Positions 51,801 through 64,000 are shown, numbered from the stretch's first letter. The stretch: 64,000 nt of DNA from Pleodorina starrii (GCA_030267565.1 BRXU01000019.1:1166501-1230500), one strand, 5' to 3'. Program-made: numbers and translations. The notes: generated from the letters alone by a model not told the origin.

Positions 51801-53531
51801 CCTGTGCGTCTGTATCCCACCACACCCTTAAATGTGTGAATCACGCCCCTCAGCAGCCCCACATCCCCGCAGCCGCCGCGGCCGCAACCCACCCCAGACC
51901 TCCCGTTCTATCCGGACACCCGGGGCATTCACCACCTTCCGCCGATGCCCACATCCACCCCTTCCCCAGCGTGCCCTCCCTCACCTGTCTGCCCCCTCTT
52001 CCCCCATCGCCCGTCACTCATCGACCCCCAACCCCTCACCCTCACCCCCAGCTTCACAATAAACCCCCGAATCCCAACACGCGCCACTCCCAGACCCGCT
52101 CCCACCCCGAAGCCCCCCCGCCGGTTCCTTCCCGCAACGTCACCTCTGTTCCCTCGCCGCAGTCCGACGCTCCTCTACCGGTACCGTATCACCACCTCGA
52201 CGAAGCCCTCGTAGCACACCACCCGGCTCAACTCGACCGACGCGGCCCCCCCTGTTGGCCCCGGACTGCCCCGAACCGCTCACCAGCTCCCGGACCGCCT
52301 GGCCCGGTCCCGAGTACGAGTAGGCGCCGCGCATCAGCGGCGCCACCTGCAGCCTCTCCTTGACGATATCCACCGGCGTGAACACGAGACCCGCCAGCAA
52401 CTGAGCGCCCGCGCCCACCGCCATGTCGCCCAGCATGCCCCAGCCGGCTGTGGGGGCGGCGGGCGGGTCGGTGGCGCACAGCGGCGGAGGGAGGGAGGGA
52501 GGGAGCGGAGCCGTGTGCAGCGTGCCGGCGGGGGGTGATGGCGGGGAGTGGGGGAGGCAGGGAGAGGCCGCGACGTGGCCGTGGGGGGGGGGGGTGGAGG
52601 ATAGGGAGGCTGGGTTTCTCCTGGACAACGCATAGCCGCGTAGAACGGTGCAGTCATGACTGCGTGTCTGCCTCCAGGCTCCGGCATGGGGCGCCGGGCA
52701 TCCCGCTCGCGCCGATGTGGGGCGCTCAAGGACAAGTTGGGATAGCGGTGTCGGTTGGGGCCCGGACGGGCCTTGGGGCGTCAGGGCACAGGGCCCTTTT
52801 CGATTTGGGTTGCATGCGGTGCATGCGGGCAAAGCCTTCGGCGGCCCGCACGGCGCGGCGCCGCACACGCCCCCACATACCTGGCACGAGCGCCTTGGCC
52901 GCCTCGTAGCCGCCGAAGTAGGCCAGGTTGGCGGGTACGCTGCCCAGAGCCACGGCCCCGAAACCACGGTAGAAGCCCGGCAGACCCTCATGTTGGGCGA
53001 CCTGCAGCGACGGGGGCACGTGCGCAATGTGTAGGCGGGAGCGGTGCGCCTGAGCCCACTACGACGCCTGGGATGAAAGCCCATGTGCAATGCAGGCTGT
53101 AGTCGCTAATCCCCCGGTCTCGCGAGGGCGTAGCGTAGCGGCTGCGGGCTCAGATGCCAGCTTGACAGTCAAGGCTCGCGTCAAACCCGCGCCTGTGCCC
53201 CAAATCCCGCAAGGCGGTTTCCGTTGGCACCTGTACGACTGCGTTCCAGGTTCCAGTATACAGCTTTTGGCCGTTGTGGATGGCTGCGCCTTGGACTTGA
53301 AGCCGAGCTTTTATTGTGTCTGGTGGATCTGTTTTGGGGTGTACAGTATTGAGGCACGCCAGGCTGCTTTTTAAATTTCGCCAGTGCGGGCGAGTAATAG
53401 TTTGAAGTCAAATTCTTACATGTTATGAATCGTGAACACACTCCCGCAATGGGCCCAGCCAGCGCGCCTCGTATGGACGACACAACGCCACCAGCGCCAT
53501 TTGCAGGCTCCTCAGTCTTCGTTGTGACCAT
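48851..53531 (-). CDS. Mitochondrial carrier family (SLC25) protein
   Basis: Six-helix carrier for a small metabolite across the inner mitochondrial (or plastid) membrane; the substrate is not evident. Exons on the minus strand: 53531-53420, 53328-53231, 53001-52881, 52447-52284, 51601-51560, 50983-50731, 50508-50447, 49656-49594, 49197-49152, 48915-48851; 341 residues, all phases close. All three signature repeats are present: YPPDTIKARLQVQG, TPVDIVKERLQVA, HPADVVKTRLQ. Even-helix blocks follow each: GFYRGFGAVALGSVPANLAY, GLLKGYWATNAVWLPWN, FMTGLGARIIQLAPG plus GTALSWVIYEP. A Ser/Ala/Glu-rich insert of about 60 residues (roughly 202-262) separates repeats 2 and 3; such loops are normally short. 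The ATG at 53531 precedes a short polar N-terminus and helix 1 (GALAGPIAGVCSRFIT). Confidence 0.92.
49788..49813. repeat. CTG trinucleotide microsatellite in an SLC25 intron
   Basis: Eight or more CTG units in intron 7 of the carrier gene, preceded by interrupted CAG/CTG units. Confidence 0.85.
50633..50690. repeat. Best full-length copy of the GAAGATACCGCAGCGG-type dispersed element (SLC25 intron 6)
   Basis: About 58 bp starting GTTATTAAAAAGAAGATACC and ending GCGAAAGGACCCGG, antisense to the host gene. Used here as the reference copy for the family. Confidence 0.7.
51046..51089. repeat. 44-bp dispersed element, copy 2 (SLC25 intron 5)
   Basis: Identical to 43422-43465 over 44 bp; flanks differ apart from G/T-rich sequence on the left. 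Confidence 0.9.
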
Positions 53532-55030
53532 AATCGTTCATAGTGCTGTTTGCGGCGAGGATCATGTTGACAAAGGCTTTTGGATGCGGCCTGGAGAGCC
53601 CTTTGGAGGTCTGCCTTGTCACCGAAACCACACGAACAAAACCGCTCGGCCGTTTGTCGCCAGTTGGGGGAGAGTGCCGTTGGCCTGCTGTCCGTTGGCC
53701 TGCTGTCTTCCCTGGGGCTGGTTCATAAACACGTCCGAGCTGGACATTGCCCGACCAGTGGAAATCGCCCGCCGGGGTACTTCGAGCGCAGGAATAGCGG
53801 TCAGACGTATGACACCCGTGACAACCGGCACGTGTGTTGGCCGTGCCGAAACCGGGATTCCCGGATCGCCCGCAAACCAACCGGGGGCAACACACCCTGC
53901 AAGAGGGCCAGGCTCGGCACGCACACCGCTGGGAGTGATCTGCTCATCACGTACATACCGTACGTTGCATAAAAGCAACCCTCTGGCCAGACAGGCCCAA
54001 TAGGGGCCCATCACCACGCCCAAACGCCTTCCTATCATGGCAGCTCCGGGACTGCACTGCCAGACTACAGCCTTCATTTATGCTCTCAAAAGAGATGCGC
54101 AATGCTGCCCCGCCCTTTCGCAGCTGGACTTTCCATCAGTGCCGGGTTGGCCCCCTCGGTTGGTTTGGGGGGCATTCCCCTGGTTGAGGGCCGCCACGAA
54201 GTTTTTAGTGCCCCGTGGAGGTGGCCCCCAGCCACTCACGTGATGCTACTACAGCAACGCCTACAACCGCCACTCCAACATCCAACAAGCAACAACACCA
54301 ACCAGGAGCACGCCTGAGTGCGTGCGTAACGGAATCGGCCAGGCAGCGCGCTGTACTGTACTTTGCTGTATTGTACTGCAATGTACTGCCGGACGATGCG
54401 CAGTTCCTACACTGCAAAGATGCCGGCACGCCCGCCATTTGTCGCAATGGCTGGCGCGGCCGTCGACAGCTCCAAAACAATGTTCTGAACCAGCGAAACA
54501 GCGAACAGTGTCGCAGAGAACAGCAACCCGACAACAAACACAACGAAACACAGACAACAACCACATGTGCCTTTGCCGCTAGTAATCGTCGTCCGCCCTC
54601 ATCCACTTCAGTCAAAGCGGCTGCTCCGTGCCCTTGGTTTACATATCCCTAGCCGCGCACGGCCCCGCGCAGCCCCGTGCAGTTTCCAGCAACGACCCAC
54701 ACACGCACCCACGGGTGTCTCTGCAATTGCAGTACCGCAGCACAGTATCCCCCGATGCCCAACATTTCCTGCTCACTCCCAAGTAATATGTTTTTGTCGA
54801 TATGGTACCAAACCAACAACGCTGTTTTCGCAGCATTTCAGCCGCCCCATCCGCAGCCCTGCAACCCGCGCCACCGTCGTCAACGGTCAACCGTTGACCA
54901 GCCACCGCGCCGTCCGCCAACCATGCTTTGCAGCTGGCTCCTCCCATTCCCTCCCACACCCGCCCTGCTCACTCCCGCGCCGCCCACCGCCTACCACTGC
55001 CACTGAATTCCCTCCCGGCTCACTCCCGGC
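53532..55030. other. Intergenic region: SLC25 upstream and ClpB 3' flank
   Basis: About 1.5 kb with no recognised gene. It contains a GTACTG-rich patch (54350-54395) and the ClpB polyadenylation candidate. The stretch next to 53531 presumably holds the carrier promoter. Confidence 0.5.
54639..54643 (-). terminator. Candidate ClpB polyadenylation signal (TGTAA)
   Basis: First minus-strand TGTAA after the ClpB stop, about 390 nt downstream. Confidence 0.5.
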
Positions 55031-57043
55031 TCACTCCTTGCTGCCCCTCTGCTCGGCCTCCGGCACCAACTCAACCGGCGCGGCAGCTCCCACCGCATCC
55101 GTCGCCGCCGCCGCCGTCTCCGACAGCTTGGGTCCGTGCCGCAGCAGCAGCCCCCCGTGCAGCTCGTCCGCCTCCGCCACAATGGTGTCGTCCTCCACGA
55201 ACTCGCCCCGGAGCAGCGCCTTGGCGATAGAGGTCTCAAGCTCGCGCTGCACGGCGCGCTTGACGGGCCGAGCGCCGTACACGGGGTCGTACCCGCTGGC
55301 CGACAGATGCCGTACCGCCGAGTCGGTGAGCGTCAGGCCAATCTTCTTCTCCGCCAGTCGCTCCGCCACGCGACGCGCCTGCAGCCGCACGATGGTCGCG
55401 ATCTGCTCCTGGCTGAGCGGGTCGAAGATGATGAACTCGTCGATGCGGTTCACGAACTCGGGCCGGAAGTGGCTGCGGACCTGCGGGGCGAGCGGGTAGC
55501 GGGTAGGCCGGGTGAGATGCGGGGGCATGGAACGAGGGACTCGGGTTGAGGAGCGGGGAAAGCGGGTGTTGGTGGGTGGCGGTGGCGCGCTCGGGTCGAC
55601 GGGAAGGCCGTGTGGAGAGGGCGGAGGGAGGTCCCAACTCCCAAGCAAAGGAGCCGCCAGGGCAGCGACAACGGCGAAGGTGCACCGCCGCACTGCTCGA
55701 AGATCAGCTGGCACTGCACCTGGCACCCCTGTCATGGCACCAACCTCAACACATCCGCGAGCAACGACTGTCAGCACGCCTGTGATCACGCCTGTAGGAG
55801 CTTTGGGCCCATGGGTGCATGGCCGATGGCCCCCTGGCAGGTAGAAGGCGGAAGTCCAACAGCCGCAGTCGCAGGCCCAGCAAGCCCTATCGAGGCGGCT
55901 GGGGTACCGTCATGAGGCGCTTTGCTGCACACAGCCATCCGTCCATGAGCCCCGGCAGGAAGATTCTCTTACCACCGCCATTCTTCACCGTTCACGGGCT
56001 CCGGCGTTTCCGTGGATACCCCCTCCACGCCCAACCCGGCTGTTACGGGCGCCTTCGCTCGGTATCGGAACTTGCAACTACAACATCGCTGACGACCACA
56101 CCCACGGACACCAACGCCCGCGAAGGGCGGCCCTTGGTGGCCCTTGGCGGCTTGGGCGGTCACCTCCCCCTTCCCCTTCCCCGGGAGCGAGCTTCCTGAC
56201 GGGGGCAGCTGACGGATGACACTTGCCGAAACGAGCCTCGTGCACCGCCTGCACGGACCGAGGAAGCGAGGATTCCGCAAAGAAGGGGCACCGCGGCCGC
56301 TGCCTCCCAGGTCCCAGCGCTTCCCCCCTCCCCCACCTACATGCCAGTCCACCTCCCCCCTCCCCCCACGCACCTGCCCCATGACCAGGTCCTTGATCGT
56401 CGCCTTGGTGGCTCGCTCGTCGCCCCGGAGCAGCAGTGACGTCATCTCCAGGATGTTCGCTGAGCCCAGGTTGGAGGTGAGGATGATGATGGCGTTCTTG
56501 AACGACACCACGCGGCCCTGCGGCGGCAGAGGGATAGCGAGCAGGATTAGGGGAGGAATATACACAGGTGGCGGCGTGCGGGCGACATCAGGGTGCATGG
56601 GTTATTTGCTAGCAAGGAGCCGGAGAGGTTTGACCAGCACACCGTCGTTGACCCCGGGGCCTGGTCGTTGGGTCATCACCGGTTCCACTGCATTCCTTCA
56701 GGCCCAGGACCTCTCCTACCTTTTGCGCCCCAGCCCCGCCCCCACGCAGCCCCCCCTCCCCACGGCACCATTTCCTCCCTCTGCCCCCACCTGCGAGTCC
56801 GTGACCCGTCCATCGTCCAGTATCTGCAGCAGCACATTGAACACGTCCGCGTGCGCCTTCTCCACCTCGTCAAACAGGATCACCGCGTAGGGTCGCCGCC
56901 GCACCGCCTCGGTCAGCTGGCCGCCCTCGTCGTAGCCCACGTAGCCCGGAGGCGCTCCAATGAGCCTCGACACGCTGTGTTTCTCCATGTACTCGCTCAT
57001 GTCGATCCGCACCATTGCATCCTCCGTGTTGAACAGGAACTGC

Positions 57044-57075
<32 letters not shown>

Positions 57076-58991
57076 ACCCGTGGGGCCCAGGAACATGAAG
57101 GACGCGATGGGGCGGTTGGGGTCGCTCAGCCCCGCCCGAGAGCGCTGGATGGCGTCCGCCACCGCCTCCACTGCGTCGTCCTGGCCGATGACCCGCCGGT
57201 GCAGCTCCTGAGCCAGGTGCAGGAGCTTCTCGCGCTCAGACTCAACCAGCTTGGAAACAGGGATGCCTGGGGGGGCGGAGGGGTTGCGGGGATCCGGGGA
57301 GGTAGGGTGGGGTCAGGGCCGAGCAGTTCAGGGGAGGATGATGGGGGGGTCAGGGAGTGATATGCTCCTTCAAACAACAATGAGTCACGTGATGGTTGGG
57401 TAGAGTATGACGGTGCAAAGCGGCAAGCTGACGCGCCAGACGGGGTACAAGAGGAAGGCGCATGCAGGCAGAAACCAGAAGGCAGCTGTCTGGTGGAAGC
57501 CGAGTGTGGATGTCATGTCAGGCGCCAGTTGGCGCCTCAGATGGCGCCCATCCGCCTCGTCCCGGTGTCGCACCCCGGGCCACCAAGCCAGCCCAGACCA
57601 TAGTGAAGCACTGGGCCACCAGATGCCCCCTCACGCCTCAGGTCCCCCCCAGCCCCAACGCACGCAACGCGCCCTACCCGTCCATTTTGAGATGATCTCC
57701 GCAATATCCTGCTCCGTCACCTCCTCCTTGAGAAGCTTGCTGGCGGCCCCGGTGACGGAGTCGTGCGCCTTGCGCGCCAGCACCTCCCCCGCCGCCTTGA
57801 GCTGCTTCTGCAGGTTGTGCAGGGTGCCGTACTTGAGCTCCGCGGCCCTGCGGAGGATGGATACGGGGATACGATCAGTGACCTAATGATCAGCGTTCAT
57901 CAGGAAGAGGCGGAATTGACGTTGCGAGGTCGCAGCGGCACCGGGGGAAGGGAGCGTCCGCGTGGCGCGCGGGGACGCGCGCGTGGAAATGTCTTCCCGC
58001 CCCCTCCGCTCTGCATGTGACCGACACGGCCGTGCCCCCGTGCCTCCTCGCAGCTCACCTGTTGAGGTCGTAGTCCCGCTCCGCCTGCGCGATCTCGATG
58101 TTGACGCGCTCAATCTCCTCCTTGAGGTCCTGCACGCGGCTCATGTCCGACTTCTCGCGCTGCCATTGCTCGGTGATGACCCGCTGCTGCGACTTGAGGC
58201 GGGTCAGCTCGGTGTCCAATGAGGCCAGGCGGGCGGCGGCGCCGCGGTCGGAGCCGGCGGCCTGAGAGCGGGTGCAGGCGCAGGGGAGGGACGCGGGAGG
58301 TTCCGTAACAAAGAAGATTCCGCAGTGGAGGGACGTGTGCTGAAGGGCAGCAGAATGGGGTGAAGGGCTAGAAAGTAAGGGGCGAGGCGGCGTTGGCGAA
58401 GGGGCCCAGCAATCAGGACAGGATCAGTGCGACGCTCGCCTCCATCGTCATGCTACCCGGACACCAGCGCCCCGCACCTCGCGCCGCTTCAAGCCGCACA
58501 CTCCTCGCCATAACCCCCCACACTGCACCCGTAATGCCCTTATGCAGCTTCAAACCGCCTCATCCATTTCAACCGCCCCTCGCACTTCAGCGTCATAGCC
58601 CCCCACAGCCCCGCCCCTCCCTCCCTCCCTCCTGCGCCTCACCTTGTCCAGGCTCAGCCTCTCCATCTCCAGCTGCAGCACCTTGCGATCAATCTCATCC
58701 AGCGCCAGCGGCTTTGACGTGATCTCCATCTTGAGCTTGGCCGCCGCCTCGTCCACCAGGTCGATGGCCTTATCGGGCAGGAAGCGGTCGGCGATGTAGC
58801 GGTCGGACAGCACCGCCGCCTCCACCAGCGCAGAGTCCGAGATGCGCACGCCGTGGTGCACCTCGTAGCGCTCGCGCAGGCCGCGCAGAATGGACACCGT
58901 CTGCGCCACACTGGGCTGGTCCACGTACACCTGCTGGAAGCGCCGCTCCAGCGCCGCGTCCTTCTCAATGTACTTGCGGTACTCGTCCAGG

Positions 58992-59026
<35 letters not shown>

Positions 59027-62000
59027 AAGCATGGGCTTCAGAAGGTTGGACGCGTCCATGGAGCCCTGCAGCGCGCGAGCGGACGGGTGTTCGGGAGGTC
59101 GGGTGCATCATGAGTCTAGGGATGACGTAATCGGGAAGGGAGCGCGCGGGGTGTTGGGGAGTGCGGGGCCAGCCTTGCTCAGCAAGGGTTGCGCCAGAGC
59201 ACCAAAACGCGCCGCCCTGTTCTCCCAGCCGGACCCTTCCCGGAGGCTGGCGGGCGACTATGCCTGTATGCCATGAAGGGACGCAAAGCAGCGCCCCTCG
59301 CCCCCTCCCCTACTCCCGTGATTGGCTGCCAGCCCGAGACCCCGCGTGACCTGCACGACTCGCCGCAGCTGGCAACCCGGCACCGGATGCGGCCGCAGGC
59401 GGGCGGCACAGCAGCCGCCGACGGGACAGGAAGGCCAGCATCACCCGCCTTCATCCCCACTGTCACCACCACCACCACCAGTACCACCACTTCCCATGTC
59501 CTGTCCACAGCCCTCACCCCTGCGGCTCCCGCCCCCACGATCATGTGGATCTCGTCAATGAACAGCACGATGCGCCCGGCGCTGTCCGTCACCTCCTTGA
59601 TCACCTGGGGGAGGGGGAGGGCGGGTGGCGGGTGGCGCAGGGGAACAGTGAGAGGGCGGGCCGGGGCGGGTCGGGGTGGGGCGACGCCCCCAGTTGGAAG
59701 TAACACCCAAGCTACCGTATGGTGCCATGCAGCCGCTGTCCCCCTCGCGTGCGCTTCCCCTGATCCATCCCACTGTCCGATTCCCTGGGATGGGAAGGCC
59801 GCTGGCGGTCTGCAGCTTCCCTCCGCATGGCCGCACGTCCCCGGCAGTATGGGTTGCAAGGAGGGCCCCCTCCCGCCACCCAACAACCCTCAGCCCATCC
59901 TGCAGCACCGGTTCGCCCTTCCGTGGCCCCCCACAACCCCATCCGCGGCCCCTCCCGCGGCCCCTCTTCCTCCCCTCTTCTTCCTCCACCTGGTCCCCAG
60001 CCCCACCCAGCCCTAGTGCCCCACCCAGCCCTAGTGCCCCACCCAGCCCTAGCGCCCCACCCTCCCACCCACCGCCTTGAGTCGGTCCTCGAACTCCCCG
60101 CGGTACTTGGCCCCCGCAACCAGGGCACCCAGGTCCAGGGACATCAGGCTGCGACCCTGGGAGGGAGGAAGGGAGGGAGGAATGAGGCAAGGAGGGAGCA
60201 AGGAGGAAGTAAGCAGCGGCCATCAGCGTCACAGAGGCAACCAGTCCGTGAAATGGGCCTAAAGCCATGATGGGCTGAGGGTTGTGCGCTGCCTGTTATC
60301 CCCATCCCCCAGACAGCTGGCGTTGGAAATGCCCACACATGGTATGCCTGCCCCTCCGCCACCCCACTCTTATCACCCTGCCGCACGTTCCTTCCCCCGT
60401 CGCCCCTCCCTCTCCGCTGCTCCGTACCTGCAGCGCCTCCGGCACGTCCCCCGCCACGATGCGCTGCGCCAGCCCCTCCACCACCGCCGTCTTGCCCACA
60501 CCCGGCTCGCCGATCAGGACCTGCGGGGTCCGGGGAGTGACACGCGGGAGTGACACGCGGGAGAAACAGAGGAGGTTCAGGTACTTCCGGTTGGAGCCGT
60601 TATGCAATACTAACGACCCTGATGCGGCCAGGACACCCACTTGTGAAGACTGCGACGGCCACAAAGACCCCGTCTCATCCTGCCACCGGGTTGTGAACAG
60701 CTGCGGGCCTTCGCTACCAACTTTATTTTGCTGCGGCCTGCGGGTGATGCGAATTCCCACCCACGACCCACCCTTACCGGGTTGTTCTTTGTCCTGCGGC
60801 TCAGGATCTGGATGGTCCTGCGGACCTCGTCATCCCGGCCGATGACGGGGTCCAGCTTGCCGTCCCTGGCGGCCGCGGTCAGGTCCCGGGCGTACTTGCT
60901 GAGCGCCTCGTACTTGCCCTCGGGGTCCTGGTCCACCACCTTGTTGCTGCCGCGGATGTCCTTGACGGCCTGTGAGCGGGTGGGCGGGGGGGCGGGCGGG
61001 AGGGGAGGGAAGCATGGCCGGGCGGGAGGGCGGGTGGGTGAGTAGGCAAGGATAATGACCCAGATCCTGCTACTAGGCAAACAGGGACTACAGGCGGGCG
61101 ATACGTCACCCCTCTCAGGCCTCAAGAGAAAGATCCGCTGCCGCACCGCAGGGGCACTAGCGACTGGACCTTACTGCGCCCGACACTTCAGTCGCTTAAC
61201 CCACTCACGAATCTCCCTCCCGCACAGTCCGCAACCCCCGCCCCCGCCCTCCATCCTCCATCCCGCCATATCTTCCCGCTACCCGCACCTGCTCGATCTT
61301 GTCCCTGGTCAGCCTCTCCGCCTTGAAGAGGCTCTCCCCGAAGCGGCTGTCCTCCGCCATGGCCATCACCAGGTGCTCGATGGACACAAACTGGTCGCCC
61401 ATCTTGGACTGCAGCTCCATGGCCCGGTTCACGAGAGCCTCAAAGTTGCGGCCCAGCGCCTGCAGCAGGTGCAGCAGGAAAGGAGAGGGAGGGAGGGAGG
61501 GGTTATTGGAAGGAACGGCGCAAGGCTGCAAGGGTCAAGAGCATCGTGCCGGGAGGCGGCGCGCAGTGCATGCGTGCATGCGAGAAAGGTTGATTTTTGG
61601 CGCTTTGCGCGCATTGCGTGCATTGACCTGACCGGGGTTACCAGTGCGGGACAGAAGCGCTCTCCTCCACCCACCCACCCACTGATGCCTCCGCTGGCCT
61701 CGCCGACATAGCACCCCCCTCCCCCCTAGCAACTATCGGAATACGTAAGCAGTTCGTTTTCGGGAAGCTTGACAGAGATCCAGTCGATCTTCAGACTACA
61801 ACGTCCGCAGGGCTTTTTGTTTCTTTCTTGCAAGTTCACTCTTCAAACTCCCCCCTAGCAGACGTGCCCAATTCAGCTTCCACGACACCGGCAGGAGCCA
61901 CACCACGCCCGGGTCCGGAAAGGGCGCACAACCCCAAAACCCTCAGCTAGACCGGAAACAGTGCCAGCTCCCCCAACGCAGAGGCAAACTGCCCAGGACA

Positions 62001-63246
62001 GGTGGACAGCCCGACTGCCCCGCCCCAACACGAAGCGCCTCCCGCACCTGCGACACGTCCCCCGTGATTCTCGGCTGTCGCCTGATGTACTCGTCCGTGC
62101 GCTCCAGCAGCCGCGTGGGGTCGGAGCCCGCCTTGGCAAGGATGCGTCGCGCCAGGCCGTTGGGCTGCTCCAACATCGCCTTCATCAGGTGCTCGGTCTC
62201 CACAACGGACTGGGAGTATTCGGAACACACCTCGGGTGCCGCGACGACGGCCTGCGGACATTTGGCGGAACGAGGCGGGCGTGTGTCGTGGGCGAGGCGG
62301 CGGGGGCATGTGTCGAGGCTCGAGGATGAAGCAGGGGCGTGTGTTGTGGGTGAGACGGCGTGGGAGAGGCCCCCAGGCATGATTGAGGCGGGGAACATGT
62401 CCGGTATGGCAATGAAGTGAAGGGTTGGTGCGCGCTCGTGTGGGTCGGAGCGGGGGGCCAGCGCGCGGCAACCGCCCGGCTGAGGGAGGGCCCTCATCCG
62501 AGCCTTCGGCCGCGTGTCTTGCGTCCGATCTAAGGAATGGGAGGCACACAAGAGGTGTATGGGGCTTTGAGGAATTGCATGAGCACGGTAGTCAGCACGC
62601 AAGGCCGGCGGGCGACTGTCAGCCAGGAAACTTCAGGCGGTTCCCAAGGCCTGACTCTGTCGTCCTTAAGGCTGGCCAAGTCCAACAACCACCGCCGACG
62701 CCCGGTATCGTCGCGTCGATTTTGGCCTGTTTCCTTAAGAGTGTGTTTGCCATGCACCCACCTGCCACGCCTTCTCGGTAAACTGGTTTTGTGTGATCCG
62801 CTTGCCGCCGCCAGGACCACCCGCCGCCGGGCCGGCGTACGTCGCGAAGCCGCGCCGGCCGACGGGGCTGCAGGGAGGGACAGGGGCATCCTAATCGGTT
62901 GTTCGGAGGGTGCGACGGAGGGATGGTGGCATCGGGCGCCGGACGCCTGCCATAGAGGAAGATGCTTGCAGCTGAAGCTTCTGCGAAGTTGAGGGTGCGG
63001 TGAAGCTCTCGCCTCGCAATCGCCGGTGTTGGTGCCCCCCAGTCCCAGGGAACCCAAGTACGGAAAGAAACGAGACTGACCTGCCGTAGAGCTTTGCCGG
63101 GTTAGCGTATTGTGTCCCAAGCGATGGTGGAGCCCGGAAGAGGGGCAGTACCGCGAAGGGCAGCGACGTGTGCACGCGCGCTTCGCGATTGCCTGTCTTT
63201 GCCCCGACAGGACCAACGAGCGGAGTCGCTGGCGTGAGCGCTGCAT
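55031..63246 (-). CDS. CLPB3: Organellar ClpB/HSP100 protein disaggregase (CLPB3-like)
   Basis: AAA+ hexameric disaggregase that works with DnaK/Hsp70, probably in the plastid or mitochondrion. Supported exons on the minus strand: 62867-62762, 62251-62048, 61459-61289, 60969-60778, 60520-60428, 60156-60073, 59604-59518, 59065-58643, 58261-58059, 57847-57678, 57266-56791, 56517-56374, 55480-55031; 933 residues, all phases close. Domains in order: N-domain ([14 protein letters not shown]), NBD1 with Walker A GEPGVGKT and Walker B VLFIDEIH, a coiled-coil middle domain ([20 protein letters not shown]) that separates ClpB from ClpA/ClpC, NBD2 with GPTGVGKT and [11 protein letters not shown], and a C-terminal domain with [10 protein letters not shown]. 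The first exon is unresolved: the entry start uses the ATG at 63246 (Arg-rich, presequence-like), joined in phase only through a weak donor at 63151. The strong donor at 63080 does not fit that frame. RGFATYAG may be the mature junction. Confidence 0.93.
57352..57437. repeat. Composite dispersed repeat in a ClpB intron
   Basis: AGGGAGTGATATGCTCC (57352-57368) followed at 57403-57437 by GAGTATGAC and AAAGCGGCAAGCTGAC. Both halves recur separately in TAPT1 introns. Confidence 0.7.
60001..60060. repeat. 18-bp tandem repeat (CCCCACCCAGCCCTAGTG) in a ClpB intron
   Basis: Three to three and a half units, near the 3' end (sense direction) of the intron's 5' half. Confidence 0.9.
61778..61850. repeat. 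Dispersed repeat (TTGAAGAGTGAATTTGCAAG family), copy in a ClpB intron
   Basis: Reverse-complement orientation relative to 37516-37591, differing at only a few positions over about 70 bp. Confidence 0.8.
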
Positions 63247-64000
63247 CGGACCCGCCTTGTAGTGCCGATTCGTGCAAGTAGATACTTCCTAATACGGTAT
63301 AACGGAAGGGCAAAGGCGACGTCCAGTCGATTGTCGCAACGCACTACGGACAGCTGCGGGCGTCCAGCAGAGCGAATCTTCATCGGAACAGCAGGACTTT
63401 ACAGTATGGCGTACCTGGATATATTTTATTGTGGCTCAGCCGCTGAAATGCGGCCGGCAGCGCCCGTATTAGGTGTGTGAGGCCGGGACCTTGGCCTAGG
63501 CCAACCGACAATTCTGGAATGATTGAGTGTTGCAGGTTGAGGAAAGCTCGGCATGACGTAAGCTTAAAACAAAGTGAATCCATGGTGTGCGAGCCACTAG
63601 TTTACCTACACAGCTGTCTACGTGACAAAACGCGAGACAGCGTAAGACCTGCTTGTAAGACGCACGAAGATGACTCAGAAAACCCTTCAGGAAATGTAAA
63701 ACAATATAAACGCCGAACCTCAGATCATTTAGCTACTGCCGTCAAAGGATGGTCTCGAACCGCCTGGACGTTTCGAGGCTGTTCTAGTACGTATCTGGAT
63801 CTGCGAGCGCTCGGGTCGTGCCAGATATCATCGTATAACCTTTCGAGGATCATACGTTCCTAGAGCCTGGCAAAGGTCAAGGGTGCTTTTCCAGCGACTC
63901 CTTGGACGTTGGGCCCGGACCCCGGAGCCCCGGACCCCGGAATGATTTCGACGACCGCAACGACTAACAGCCAACGGGTTATCGTAACTTCCACGCTCGG
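63247..64000 (-). promoter_or_regulatory. ClpB upstream region
   Basis: Likely ClpB promoter. On the minus strand TAAAATATATCC (63418-63429) is a TATA-like box, which would put transcription start near 63390. Another ATG at 63383 opens a 93-codon frame that does not join ClpB. Beyond about 63500 the DNA is less GC-rich and I see no gene. Confidence 0.4.

Noticed and set aside
55969..56598. Minus-strand frame reading through ClpB exon 13 into its introns
   Set aside because: Only 56517-56374 is coding; the rest is intron read-through ended by good GT-AG sites that keep the ClpB frame.
62530..63246. Taking the whole 63246-62530 frame as the ClpB N-terminus
   Set aside because: The conserved [14 protein letters not shown] segment is in another frame, so this frame can contribute only a first exon at most.
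63720..63790. GGTTCGAGACC on the minus strand, resembling a tRNA B box
   Set aside because: The flanking bases do not form the 5-bp T stem, and no acceptor or anticodon arm fits at the expected distance.

Overview
The window looks like a gene-dense piece of a nuclear chromosome from a volvocine/chlamydomonadalean green alga. Genes have many short introns with GT-AG ends. Intergenic and intronic DNA is rich in G-runs, C-runs and microsatellites. TGTAA, the usual polyadenylation signal of Chlamydomonas and its relatives, lies downstream of most genes. Several proteins match algal proteins known to me, most clearly delta-aminolevulinate dehydratase, whose transit peptide and mature part align almost end to end with the Chlamydomonas enzyme as I remember it. 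From memory, CLPB3, ALAD and RPL15 also lie in this order in one region of Chlamydomonas chromosome 2. I cannot name the species.

Layout from left to right: (1) <1-3970, minus strand, an IPI1/TEX10-type 60S ribosome-biogenesis factor cut by the left edge; (2) 4708-10812, plus, a phospholipase B-like Ntn hydrolase, with a 9-bp minisatellite running from its stop codon; (3) 13275-18865, minus, homogentisate 1,2-dioxygenase; (4) 19426-19902, plus, a small intronless DnaJ-type zinc-finger protein; (5) 20434-30256, plus, the COPII coat subunit SEC24; (6) 31717-33043, minus, ribosomal protein L15; (7) 35052-39373, minus, delta-aminolevulinate dehydratase; (8) 41781-48405, minus, a TAPT1-family membrane protein; (9) 48851-53531, minus, a mitochondrial-type (SLC25) carrier; (10) 55031-about 63246, minus, an organellar ClpB/HSP100 disaggregase whose first exon I could not settle.

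I rebuilt exon structures by hand from splice sites, phase and family conservation. Phases close across every gene except at the ClpB first exon. There is no operon logic here: these are unrelated housekeeping genes (secretion, translation, ribosome assembly, tetrapyrrole synthesis, tyrosine catabolism, protein quality control). Two divergent pairs (1/2 and 3/4) share promoter regions. SEC24 and RPL15 converge. Genes 6 to 10 run head-to-tail on the minus strand.

The least explained material is outside the exons. At least four small dispersed sequence families recur in introns of unrelated genes. Introns are strongly G-rich after the donor and C-rich before the acceptor. Two introns appear to use GC donors. 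There are several tandem arrays and some clean hairpins. I saw no tRNA, rRNA, CRISPR array, transposase or reverse transcriptase.
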